Source: Elysia crispata
Lineage: Eukaryota; Mollusca; Gastropoda; Plakobranchidae
Reading direction: 5' to 3'
Length of the DNA: 64,000 bases
Assembly (NCBI GenBank): GCA_033675545.1
Contig: JAWDGP010002612.1
Span: 187,501 to 251,500, forward strand
Shown here: positions 33,887-45,420 of the stretch, one piece after another
Layout of the letters: each line of letters opens with the position of its first letter
Numbering within the stretch: the stretch's first letter is position 1
Position numbers and translations under genes: made by a program
The notes under the pieces: model-generated
Database searches by the model: none
What the model saw: only the letters and a program-made list of their open reading frames with translations
Told to the model about the DNA's origin: nothing

Positions 33887-36110
33887 TGACATTTAGATTT
33901 TTTCTTACTTTAGAGACTAGGCTTTAACTGTATCTCCATCAAGAAACGTTTTCTAGATGGTCTAATTAAAAGCAATATTGATATTCAGTTCACTTCTCAA
34001 GGCAACTCAGAGTTTGATAAATTACTTTTTTATAGAACCGTCTCATTGTGATGATTTGAAATGTAATGCAGAAATTTTATTCTGCTTATGTGTAAAAAGG
34101 CATCCTGAATGGCTAATGAGAATACTACTGCAGCTACAAACCATCCAACTATATTCTCAGAATATTTATCTGATACTGTCAAATTCACTCATGGCAGGGA
34201 CTGATTTGTCGGTTCTATCTCGATATTAAATGTAATCACAGACCACACACGTTATAGGAAAATTGTTTTGAGAAATCCAAACCTAGCTCAGTTTTTGAAA
34301 TAATTGTAAAACATTATTTGGGCCTGTGTGTAATGGAAACATCTTGTGCGATCTTTTGGTTGAAGATAATCAATAGAAATAGTGGAAAAGGAGTTTGTTT
34401 TTTGAGCCACTTTAGTTCTAATTTTACTGGTAGCAACAGCCAAACCGGCTTATTTTCAGCAGATAGCAAGAAACTAATTAACAATACATAGTAATTTCTT
34501 GTATCAAGTTTTTCTGGCATATGAATGTCATTGTTGCATCATGGAACAGGGTTGTCTATGACATGGTCTTTTCCAGAAGGCACTGGGCCTGCAAAGGAAT
34601 TTTGGAAAAATTACTTCCCTTATTTGTAAAAAAAAATATAGAACAGTCACCAACTTGAACTCAAGGACAATGAACTAAGTAAAAACAAATGTTATTGATA
34701 GATCTTTGTTATAAGAACATTGCTTTTGCCAGCAGGTCAGTTGCAGTTAGGGCAGGTATAAGTGACGGAACGGGAAGAGATATAACGGGACAGACATATC
34801 TTTGTATCAGAGCAAAATGATAAACACAAAAGTGGACTTTGAAGGAATAGTATTAGAAGCCCTAACTTGTGTAACATCCTAAATGCATCAGGCACATTGC
34901 TTTCATATCAATTTTAGTGAAACAAATGTTTCAATTTATTTGCCATAAAGAACCAGTTGCCAAAATGGAAGTTGGAGGAACACTTAAAACTTTAGTAGGA
35001 AGTTACCATTATAAGTATTTTTAAACAAATAATAACTATCCATGGGGTAACAAAGTCACCCCCAATTTTAGAATAGTGTTAACAATCTAAATCAAGTACT
35101 TAACTTGGAATGCTCACCCCCTGTCACTAGACGTCATGAGTCCTAGATATTCATCCGTAGATGAAGTAAAATAGAGTTAAAAATATTTCATCAATTAGGA
35201 ACCATATACTTTTATACTGTATGTCTGATGTACTGAATGAGATATGGGTTGTGCAATAGTTTGGAGAGGAGAAACTTGTGAAACAATATGATTATAGATT
35301 ATCTCCAAGAAAGTTACTTGAAATGTGTATGGAAAGCTATGGAACAAATATGATTTTTGTCTCTGATTTAGATTTGGATGACTGTTCATGATGGATTGTA
35401 TGATATACTTACCTTAATAAGACATAAAATTAACTGTTTTTTCCTCAAACTATCTAATCCACTCAAAACAAGTGTGTCTTAAAAGCAGCCATTTTTTTGT
35501 AACAAGAAGCGATGTAAATCCAGAACATAAGAACTTGGGTTTAATCTGAAAATGAAGTGATTTTGCTATTTCTATAGATCAATTAAACTTAGCCACATGC
35601 ACAATGTGATTTTACTCTATACATCAATCGATGATCTGTTTTTGTCTTGTTGCAATTTTTGTAATAAAAATATGAATATTTACTCTCTAAACTTGACACC
35701 AATGTTTTTTGTAAAGTTTCATATATGTCTATGTAGCTTTTATGATTCTGACTTGGTTTAACCTTTTCCTCCATGGTTCTGTGAAAAGTTATTTTGGTTT
35801 AAAAAAAAAGCACATGTGAAGGAGATTCTATTACTCACTGATTGAATTACTTGCTAAAGCCCATATTGGTAATTGTGTCAGAAAGTTATATTAAATTTAA
35901 TTAGGAGTAAAGGTAAGGAGATCCAAGAGAAAATGCATAACTCATTAACTGTGATATTCTATTGAAAACATAATTTTGAGAGCCTCGCTGGATTGTGATA
36001 CAAGATCTAATGTTTGAATAATTTTACCCACTATATCTCTCCCATATCCAAGTCTATAATAACGTTCATAATTGTATTGCAGAAAAAAAAATCCTATAGA
36101 TAGGTTCACA
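33887..36110. other. NPRL3 3'UTR and convergent spacer
   Basis: No coding exon seen. AATAAA at 35663-35668 is a possible NPRL3 poly(A) signal about 1.8 kb after the stop; this is weakly supported. The convergent ZDHHC5/8 transcript may end near 36113. Confidence 0.35.
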
Positions 36111-36112
36111 GA

Positions 36113-36123
36113 TTTATTTTATT
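36113..36123 (-). promoter_or_regulatory. Candidate distal poly(A) signal for the ZDHHC5/8 gene
   Basis: The - strand has two overlapping AATAAA hexamers (AATAAAATAAA), followed by a T-rich stretch. If used, the palmitoyltransferase 3'UTR would be about 9.3 kb. Nearer AATAAA words also exist (for example near 44600), so this is a hypothesis. Confidence 0.3.
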
Positions 36124-37036
36124 ACTTGATCATAAATACACTTTTTATCACATCTTATGGATAACTGTTTTGACAGTTTGTACATTATATAGAGTTTGGA
36201 TGATAAATTTATCATTGAAGATAGAATACAATTTTACAAGTCAATACAATCAGATCAAAATAAAAAAAAAAGCTGAAACATATTAACATTTGCACACATT
36301 ATGTACACACATGGCTCATAAATCTTAAAACTCACACCAACACACTCAAAGACATCAGTCAATAAAATATTTCTCTACAAAAGCAAGGATACTTTTGAGC
36401 ATTGACAATTCAATTTCTTTGCATACATATAGCGTTAAGATATGACAACCATCCTGGTACATATAATTTAAATAATGCCTAAATTTTTAACATACACGGA
36501 TAAAATAACTCTACAAAACTGAGTAAAAGTTTTACAGTAAATTTACACCATAATGAGTGGTTTATGAATAACAAGTATCAGTTAAGCTGTAACAATGTGG
36601 AACAAATAATACTTGATGAGGGCAAATATGAAACAAGCTTCAAAACGCTTGACAGCCTCATTGCATTTGTCAACTTCCATGGTAGAGCAATCAAGAAGTA
36701 TATAGACACAAAAAAGACACTCATTATTATCTTAATCTCAGGTAAAATTCATGCAAGCCACAAGTCAATATCCTACTTGTATGAAGCTACGTCCAAGCAA
36801 AGTGATATCTGAAGCAGGAAAGATTCTTTTCAACTGAATGTATCAAAATAAAACAATAAAATCCGCTCAAATAGAGAAAAACAATTAACCTCCATATTTA
36901 AAGTGCTATTATAATGAACATGGTTTAGGAAGATGGTTTTCTAAAAATTGCTCACATTAGAACTGTTTTGAAAAACATTTCCATGTCTGACCATCAGTGC
37001 CAGGGTCTACTTGATATTTTACTTGTCAAGTATCGA

Positions 37037-37105
37037 GTCCCGTGGCTTAGGGTAACTTGGGCACGGCATGTTCAGATCCGGGGGCCTAAATTTAAATCTA
37101 GGGAC
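37037..37105 (+). repeat. tRNA-like sequence, possibly a SINE head
   Basis: GTCCC at the start can pair with GGGAC at the end, as in an acceptor stem. An A-box-like GTGGCTTAGGGTAACTTGG (37042-37060) and a degraded B-box-like AATTTAAATCTAG (37089-37101) lie between. The decayed B box argues against a functional tRNA. Confidence 0.3.
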
Positions 37106-39439
37106 CAAGCAGTGAATGAGGGAGAAGTAACTTGGAGTAGCAATTGAGAGAGCACATCTATAACATTCCCTAACACCACAGTAAACACACATACGCAGAC
37201 ATACCCTCAAACCGTCTGTCCATAGTCTACAGTATCGCACATGACCTTTGACGCAGTGTGCATTGATTAACTGTATAGGCCCAAAACAAACCTCACATTA
37301 ATTGTGGTCGAGTACTGTGAGTGTCAATTTTCTTTTGTTGATTTTTTTTTTTTATTAACATTCCATTACTGCATCCTCCTTTGCGACCGCTACTGCATCC
37401 TACTCCCTTCCTCTCCCCTCGATTTCCCCCTTCCCCTCTGCCCCCTAAAAATTCCCTTGTGCCAGAGAGTCGTGCTGAGTGATATCTAGCGGGAAGCATA
37501 AAATTGACGCCTACTTGTATGCTCGCCAGACTTGATTTTATTTTTCCACATAGAGTCAGTTCGAAGTCAACCAACGCATGTGCTGATTAGAAGCTAGCAC
37601 AGATCCCACCGCACATTACAGGATCTGAGCATCTACCTGATGTGCTGTCAGTGTTGCTGTGTATAGAGGGTACTGGAGTGTGCCATGCAAATAGCCCCAG
37701 CACTACTGACCATGTTTCAAAATAGCCCAAACACCAGTCTCATGGCTCTTTATTTTTATCTCTATACCTACATATTATTATCAAAACAACATCACTATTC
37801 AGTACTTAAGAAGATATAAATGCATGGTAACTACTAGTTTTCCATAAGCTGTTCTTTAACTTTTATGCAATGTTCTCATTTGCTTTAATATTTTGACATG
37901 AACTTACAATAAAAAGATAATCTTATTTTGAGCATGGTCCAAAACAGAATTTTCTTTGGAATAAATGAGGTTTGACATTCTGATATATCTAATCAATTAC
38001 AAAACAAAAAAAAAGCATTCTCTACGACCTATGATTAAGCTGGAAGGGTATAGAGCATCTCATTCCTTTCATGACATTGTCTTGAAAAAGACTAAATCTG
38101 AGCCAATGAGGACACACAGCCTCTGAATGGTTTAAAAAAAAAATCCCCCAAAAATTTCTATATTTCATCCAACTTCATCTATCAAAGTTTACACTACCAG
38201 GTTTGGTTCATGACAACATTTACGCTTATCACATAATAAGATCACTATGTATACAATACTCATGCTACAATTATCTCAGTCAAGAGTTCCAATATTCCCA
38301 TTATTAGCAAAAATTCTGATCCTATGGGAGTAGAACATCTGGATGATTACTGTTGATAGAAGAGTTGTAGCAAGCTCAGCCAAGCCAGTCAAAATAAACA
38401 AGTTCCTGATTCAAGAGGCAGACAAGTGTAGACGATGAGGGACAAATGTGAAAAAAAAAAAAAAAAACCAACATATCAATACTATTTTCAAGTGCACACT
38501 AATAAGGCATACTATATTAGAGATCCATTTCTACAAAGTTTAGCAACAAGCTTATCTCATACACATAGTTACCAAAACAGACCAAATACAACAATTTCAA
38601 ATATGATCATAAAATGTTTGCACAAAGAGTTAATGTTATGATTGAGAGGAAATAATAATAAAAAAAAAATTAAGAATGATATGGTAGCCACATTATACCT
38701 TATGACCCTTGTTAAAAAGGTCACCTACATCAAAGTAGCTTAGACCTTTAAAACATATATCTTTGATCTTTGAGTTTTTTTGTTGTTTTTTTTTAATGAA
38801 GTTACAAAATATCCATAAAATCTTCATCAATGCTATGGAGGAAAATATAAAACTATTTTTACATGGAAATTGCCACCTCAAGCCAAAGTGGAAAATCTTG
38901 AATAAACTTTTTCCCCCTTGTCCACCAGTCTGAACAACCACAGAGGCAATGCATGCCACAATCTGGATAAGAGGATACAAGTCATTGCATCAAATTTATA
39001 TACGTTTCAAAAAGGAATGTGAGAGGCAGAAATTTTCTAGACAAACACATCAGAGCATAGATTCAAACCAGTTTATGCTCATTGGTCAAACAATATGTGC
39101 AGCTTGATGCTTTACAACATTCTCAGGATTTCAGGTACCAGAATTTAATTTTACAACAGGAGAGGCTGTAAATAATAATCCAAATTATCTTTTGAAAAAC
39201 AAAAATGAAACATGCACCATATAATTTTATCAGAAAAAAATCTGAACAAGACATGGAATTTTTTTCTACAATTTACAAAAACATCCTTGGCCTTCAATTT
39301 CATTGTTTCTGTATATGGACCCTCTTTTCATGGCAAATCATTTACGGATCAACACAGCCCACTATTCCTATGGTGTGACTTAGATTTCAAAGCATTTGCA
39401 TATAATATCTAAGTGAAACCCCTTTCGCCTAATACGACC

Positions 39440-39520
39440 TGCTTGATCCTACACTTTAGTTGGCCCTGCTTGATCCTTCACTTTAGTTGGCCCTAATTGA
39501 TCCTACACTTTAGTTGGCCC
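39440..39520. repeat. 27-bp tandem repeat, three units
   Basis: Three adjacent 27-base units (39440-39466, 39467-39493, 39494-39520) built on TGATCCTACACTTTAGTTGG, differing at only a few bases, plus a partial fourth. Confidence 0.9.
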
Positions 39521-41384
39521 TAATTGAAGAGTCTTTCAGTAATGCATACAGCAGGATCAGGTGGAAGAGATCTCACCTCATGACCAGATTGTCCATACCA
39601 GGATTTGTCTGCATTGTCAGCCAGACTCATACACTCTCAATTATAAGTTTATTTTGAATGTGCAGACACACAATTTAAGGCAATGGTGTGTGGGCACCAA
39701 GAACTTCAATTTTCAGGGTTTGGAAAAAAAAACTTTGATTGCAACAATTAAAATAAAATAAAAAAAAGAAATGCAACCCTAAAAGTTGAACACTGAACAT
39801 AAAAATTGTGAAGAGCCGATACAAAGAGTGCCAAGAATTAGAAGACTCATTTTTTTTCAACGACCTGAGGGAAAATACTTGAGTTCCTTTCTAAAAATGA
39901 AGCAAAAGTTTTTAAAATGACTCTTAGGAGAAGAATACTGCACATATTAGTGAAAACATCATTTACACAGAAGCAATATATTCCTGATTGAACAACCTAC
40001 ATATGCGCTCCAATACAGACAAAGGCTTGCAATACAAATGTAATTATAGCATTCTCATAGACTGCTTTTACACCATATACGCAAATATAAAGAGATAGAT
40101 GTCCGATGTATTATAACTTGACTTGGGCTTGTGTTGTCTGTGATAACATTTCAAGCACTTTTATCTTCTTTAGGGAGGCATGCCATAAATTTATCAAACA
40201 TTATAGATATTACTACTTTCAATTTCTTATTTCAGTTAATACAATAATCACTCTCAGTAATTTAAATAGAGAAATTACATTGTAATATATTAAGAAACAT
40301 TATCTTCTTGCAGTTTAAAACAAAAACTTAGGTAAAATTCAAAGAAACATGCTAACATGTCCATATTTTGGCTCAAAATGTGGTCATCCACAATAAAGCT
40401 AATCAGAAGAATGATTTTTAACAAAATTCCAATTTTTTATCCATAAACCACATCTTTTTTTTTATTTATTTTGGCTATAGCTGCAAGAGGCAGGCTCTAT
40501 TGGTTACCAGTCCCATATGGATTTCATAATCTTTTTTTTTTGTTCCAATTCAACGATTAGTGAGCCAGTCTTGTATTCTTTACCAATCCTAGATGAACCA
40601 AAGCTAGACAATATAATCTAGACAACATGGAGCAAAAAAAGGAAAAGAGAAAAAGATTTTCATTTATAAGAGCTACTGACCCACGCTGACATTTGTCTTT
40701 CAAGAGAGATACTGATCCTGTCAGACATTTGACGCAAGGACAATGTCTTAGTGAATATGAGGTTCAAACACTTTTCTAGGTTGATTAAACAAGACTCAAC
40801 TTTAGAGCTGAAAGCCAAACAAATGCAAACAATCATGTACTTGACACACATATGGGATGAAGTCAGATTGGATTAGCTTGATTAGTTGCCTCAATAGATG
40901 AAAAGATTGAAATAAAGATTTTTTTGTGGTTCTTTAAGTTCCAAAGAGAGTCGGATACTGACAGAAAGTTGAAAAAAAACAACTGCGCAGCTTATCCTTG
41001 TCAATACGAAAACCAAAAATGAAAATAAGAAACAATCATTCTAATAATAAAGAAGAAAAAAATTGGACCAAATAATACAATAAAAAGCTACATAAAGGTC
41101 TATGCAAATGACAATAAATTATATGGTCAAGAAAGTAATAAAAAATTCAAGATCTTTCTTTCCCAAGACTTACTACCACCAATTTTTCAGTAATTTCTGT
41201 GCAGAAGAGTAGACAAATTTTAAGAGTTAAGACCAGTTAAGGATTAAAAAAAAATACAAATTCACATACTTCCATGTAAAATCACCTTGGCTGCAAGATA
41301 TAAACAAAAGTTTCCCCTGAACCTAAAGTATCTTTACTATGACCAGCCAAAGGAAGCCTTTATGAAATGTAAAGTTTAACACCT

Positions 41385-41690
41385 CTCTCAACAAATGAAG
41401 GATCAAGAAAATGGAAAGTGACAATCACATAAATCATAGGCCTTCGAAGTTTGAAGATAAGGGAAAATATCAAGATAATAAAAAGATGTAATCTGATACC
41501 AATGAATCTTGGAGAAAAAGATATGTGATGAGATAAATCATGGGTATTAGAGATATAAGGATATAGGAAAGCAGCAATTGGATTGATCATGGGCCTACGG
41601 ATATATAAGGATAAGAGAAAATGACTCCCTGATAAATCATAGACATTTTAAGATATAAGGCTACATGAAAGTGGCAACTGGATAATTTAA
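41385..41690. repeat. ~50-bp degenerate minisatellite
   Basis: ATAAATCATRGG-like words recur at 41429, 41533, 41582 and 41632, with a weaker one at 41682. Adjacent spacing is 49-50 bases, and 104 (about two units) between the first two. Between them GATATAAGGATA and GAAARTGGCAA-like words recur. Roughly five to six diverged units. Confidence 0.7.
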
Positions 41691-44600
41691 ATTACCCACC
41701 TTTGGGGCTCCAAAGCAAATAATTATTGATCCCTTAAACTCAAAAAATTTTTTTAACCACAGTGCTGCCCGATGATTATGAAATACACCTGCTTTAGCAA
41801 GGTATGGCTTCAGACGACTGCCTCAACAGGGATGAATTGCATGAGGCTATGAATGCCAAGAGTAAGACTCGGGATAAAAAAAAGCATAGGTACAAACTAT
41901 GGGCAAAAGTGTGTGGATGATCTAGATTTCTGTACAAAAAAAAAGTACATCTAGCAGTATCTTGTCATTTGATCTAGACATAGATCATGACTGAATTTGT
42001 TAGACCGATTTAAGTGATTTTACTGAGAATTGGCATTACTGGTGTGTATGTGACCGCCGTATTACAGAAAGAAACCCACATACATGTACAAAAAAGAGCC
42101 TTGTTTGTAATTAAGAAGACAGGAATGAAAGTTTAACATTAAAATAAAATTTAAAACAGTGCCAACCACAAAGTATATTTCAAACTATATAGACACATAC
42201 AAGCTGTTTCAAAGAAGAAATGTTACATTTACTTTTAAGTACAAGCACAGGTAACCCTGACTATATTAGCACACTAATCTCAAGATGTCAATAAAATCAG
42301 AAAACTTGATATTCTAGCAAGATGCCTATTGACAAAACCATATAAGTCAGTAACCTGTCCAAAGATATACTGCAAGATTCTACATTAGAGCCAAATAATG
42401 ATTATGAAACAGGACTTCACGGATTGGTGGTCATGCTGTGCCCACACAGCAAAAAAAGGTTAATTTTTTTCACTCTTTCTAAATGAATTGTAGGTCACAG
42501 CAGTAAAATCAAAAGATGAACCCAAAGAAAAGCCACCCCACTGATACGGGTGACTTGAAAGGCTAAAGAAAGCTGCTAGCTAAATCAAACAGAAAACGCT
42601 GACAATCAATATTGTTTGAAATTCTCTAATAAAACAAGGCAAGACGCCCTTTAGTTTTGTACAAATTCATCATGGGTCAAAATGTTATGAAGGCAGATAC
42701 CCATGATTTTTTCTAATTAAGGGTTGGGAAATATATATATCAATCAAATCATGTCTTTTAGAGATTTTCTAATGCCTATTTAATTTTTTTAATAGCCCTT
42801 TTACTTTGATTCAAGCTAAGTTAAGGTTTTAAATTTGCTATATTAGTATTTGATTGGTTGGTCGTAAGTACAGAGTTTCCTTATATTGGTATACAGAAAC
42901 AAAATTAATTTTTCGATAAAGCCTGCAAACACCTTTTCTACAAGATCTTATAGTTTTATCTTCCCTGAGATTTTGCATTCTTGCGAAATTTTAATTATAT
43001 CTTTGTATCTCCTATTAAAAGTTAAAAATTGGCCATTCCTCAAAATTAATTTTTTTCATGTTTAATATCACATATTTCACAGTATTCAGAAGTAAACTAC
43101 AGTCCAGGCATAGATCTAAATCCCATAGACACTGAAGATATTGCCAGCTTCATCAATGGATTCATCAAAAAGTTTGGAAGAGGGGAGAAAAAAAATAACA
43201 TTGGAGGATGAAACAATGTCTATCAAAGATAAACATTAGTCAGTCCTTGCACTAAGGGATGATTAACACTCAAATGTAGGCTGGCACACAACAAATGACT
43301 AAAAGTATGGCTGAATGTAACAGCACTAGAAATTTCCTGGGTAACCAACACTATAAATATGTGTTATCCCTGCACTTTTCTTGATTAAAGATTAAAAAAA
43401 AAAACTTTGTTATCAAGTTAGGAAATTTTTTGAGGAGTGATGATAAATATTAAGATAAAGGTGAGGACAAAAGGGCACAATATTTAATAATGCAGTAAAA
43501 CTTTCTATTGGTCTCACCACCACTATTTTCATAACTGAAAGTTATACTGTAAACAAACTAAATTCACTGCATTTAAAACCATGAATAAAATATTTTATTG
43601 GATTTATTGTTGCATAAAAACTGACAGGACTTAATAGAGGCCCTGATTTCACTTATTTAACATGCTACCCGACAACCAATCTTGGCAAAATCTTTTGCAT
43701 AAAAATTAAAACATCATCTTTACTAATTCTGATGCTTTCAAATAATCTTTCAGATGTTAAGACTTATTTATAAAAAAGCAATAGAGTAAGTAATCATTCA
43801 ACAGGTCCATGACAAAAAGGAAAATGGTGAATGTCTTTTAAGACAAAAACCAATTAAAATACAAAGAAAAAGCACTAAATGTCACAAAACCGATACAGGA
43901 AAGTTTCCAAAGAACATTTAAATTCACAAAATAAAACATGACATTTTAAGCTCATGCTTTATCACTCAATTTATGTAAACCAAATTACCTTTCTACATCT
44001 TCTTTTACTTGTGAAAGAACGAAAATTGACACACCTTCAGAGAATTTAGATTTTACAGTTGAAAACTTGAAAAAAATTCATTGCCTTCAAAATCAATACA
44101 AAAAAAATTTAAATGTGAAAATTGCTGGTATGCCAAGCCTGACTATCTTGAAATATGTCTCCAACATTTAAAATTTTCTTGGCACAAGCCATCTAAACAT
44201 TTCTCAAACTTATCTCCTCGATACACCAAGATTTATGAAAAGGCAGCAATGAACAACATCACTAACTTGAAGAGAGAGAGGATGGAAAAAAATATCACAG
44301 GACACTTGAAGTTTTAGCTTTTTTACCTGATAATTGCCGAACTACCTAGCTCAATGAATGAAATATGTTATACAGAAAAAAATTACCTTCATATCACTCC
44401 TGCTAAAAAACAAAACATACTTGCAACTTCTGCCATAACTGTCAGTCAACACATTCTAATAAAAGAGGTACAAGCCTACAAATTGCTCTTCTGCTTCAAA
44501 ATCACATCCTTCACTGATAGCCGTATAACTTTATACACAAATAAGGCATGAACCGAACCTAATGTAGCAGCTGTTTTAATTCTCCTGAAACCATTAAAGT

Positions 44601-45420
44601 TTATTCAGAAGAAAGCTGAAAATGTAAAGGTTACTACAATCTGCTTTTCATTCTATTTGTCTCTAGCACATTGAAGTAGACTAACACCTATTTGCATTTT
44701 GATACATTTGCCATGCTGTCTTCCTGTGGTGTAATTTTTGTTGTTGTCAAAAACTAATAAAATACCTCTGTCTTTTGCCGCAGCAGGTTGATTGTGAGTC
44801 AGAATAGATTCTTGCTTTTTCATTAACTTTTGTTTGGCCTGTGTCATCCGACATTTTGATCCTGACACTCACAGATAGATTTCGGAGATTATCATATTTA
44901 TTGCATCTTTCAAGACAGGCTTCAAAGACTTTAACAATTTAGAAACTGGCTCCGTAATCTTGTGCCTTTTTGGAAAGTAAAAAAGTGTCTCACTTGACAC
45001 AAAAGTCCTTCTCCAGAATTAGAAAAAAAATAACAATATCAAATTTCCAGTGTATTACAATGTGTTTCATGGTCTATACAATGAAATATAATACACAACC
45101 AGTGAAAATTAAAGTGTTAAATATGGATGATGCGGAACAAGAATGTAAAGAAACTAAAATAAGAAAAATGTACAAAATATGAGATTTAACATTAGAGATA
45201 TAAAAATCTGACTAATCACAAATAATTATTAAAAAAATTTTTTTTAAATTGCCCAACCCTACCTTTGTCATATCTGGTGAAATTTTGCTTCTCAGAACCT
45301 TGTGTGCATAAATTCAAGGGCAAGGGGAGGCTATCTTAGTATCTTGACAACAAAAATCCTTAAAATCTAATATGATAAAATGAAGGCCCTAAAATAAAAA
45401 AAAAATAACAACAACTTTGA

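Larger units (their letters stand above)
36124..45420. other. 9.3 kb without coding exons, possible long 3'UTR of the ZDHHC5/8 gene
   Basis: AT-rich, with only short non-homologous ORFs on both strands and no domain or exon recognised. It holds a tRNA-like sequence (37037), a 27-bp tandem repeat (39440) and a ~50-bp minisatellite (41385). Either intergenic DNA or a long 3'UTR; the sequence alone does not decide. Confidence 0.45.

Noticed and set aside
36124..45420. Search for CRISPR arrays, rRNA or a bacterial-type operon
   Set aside because: None seen; the window is eukaryotic and repeats here are minisatellites, not spacer arrays.
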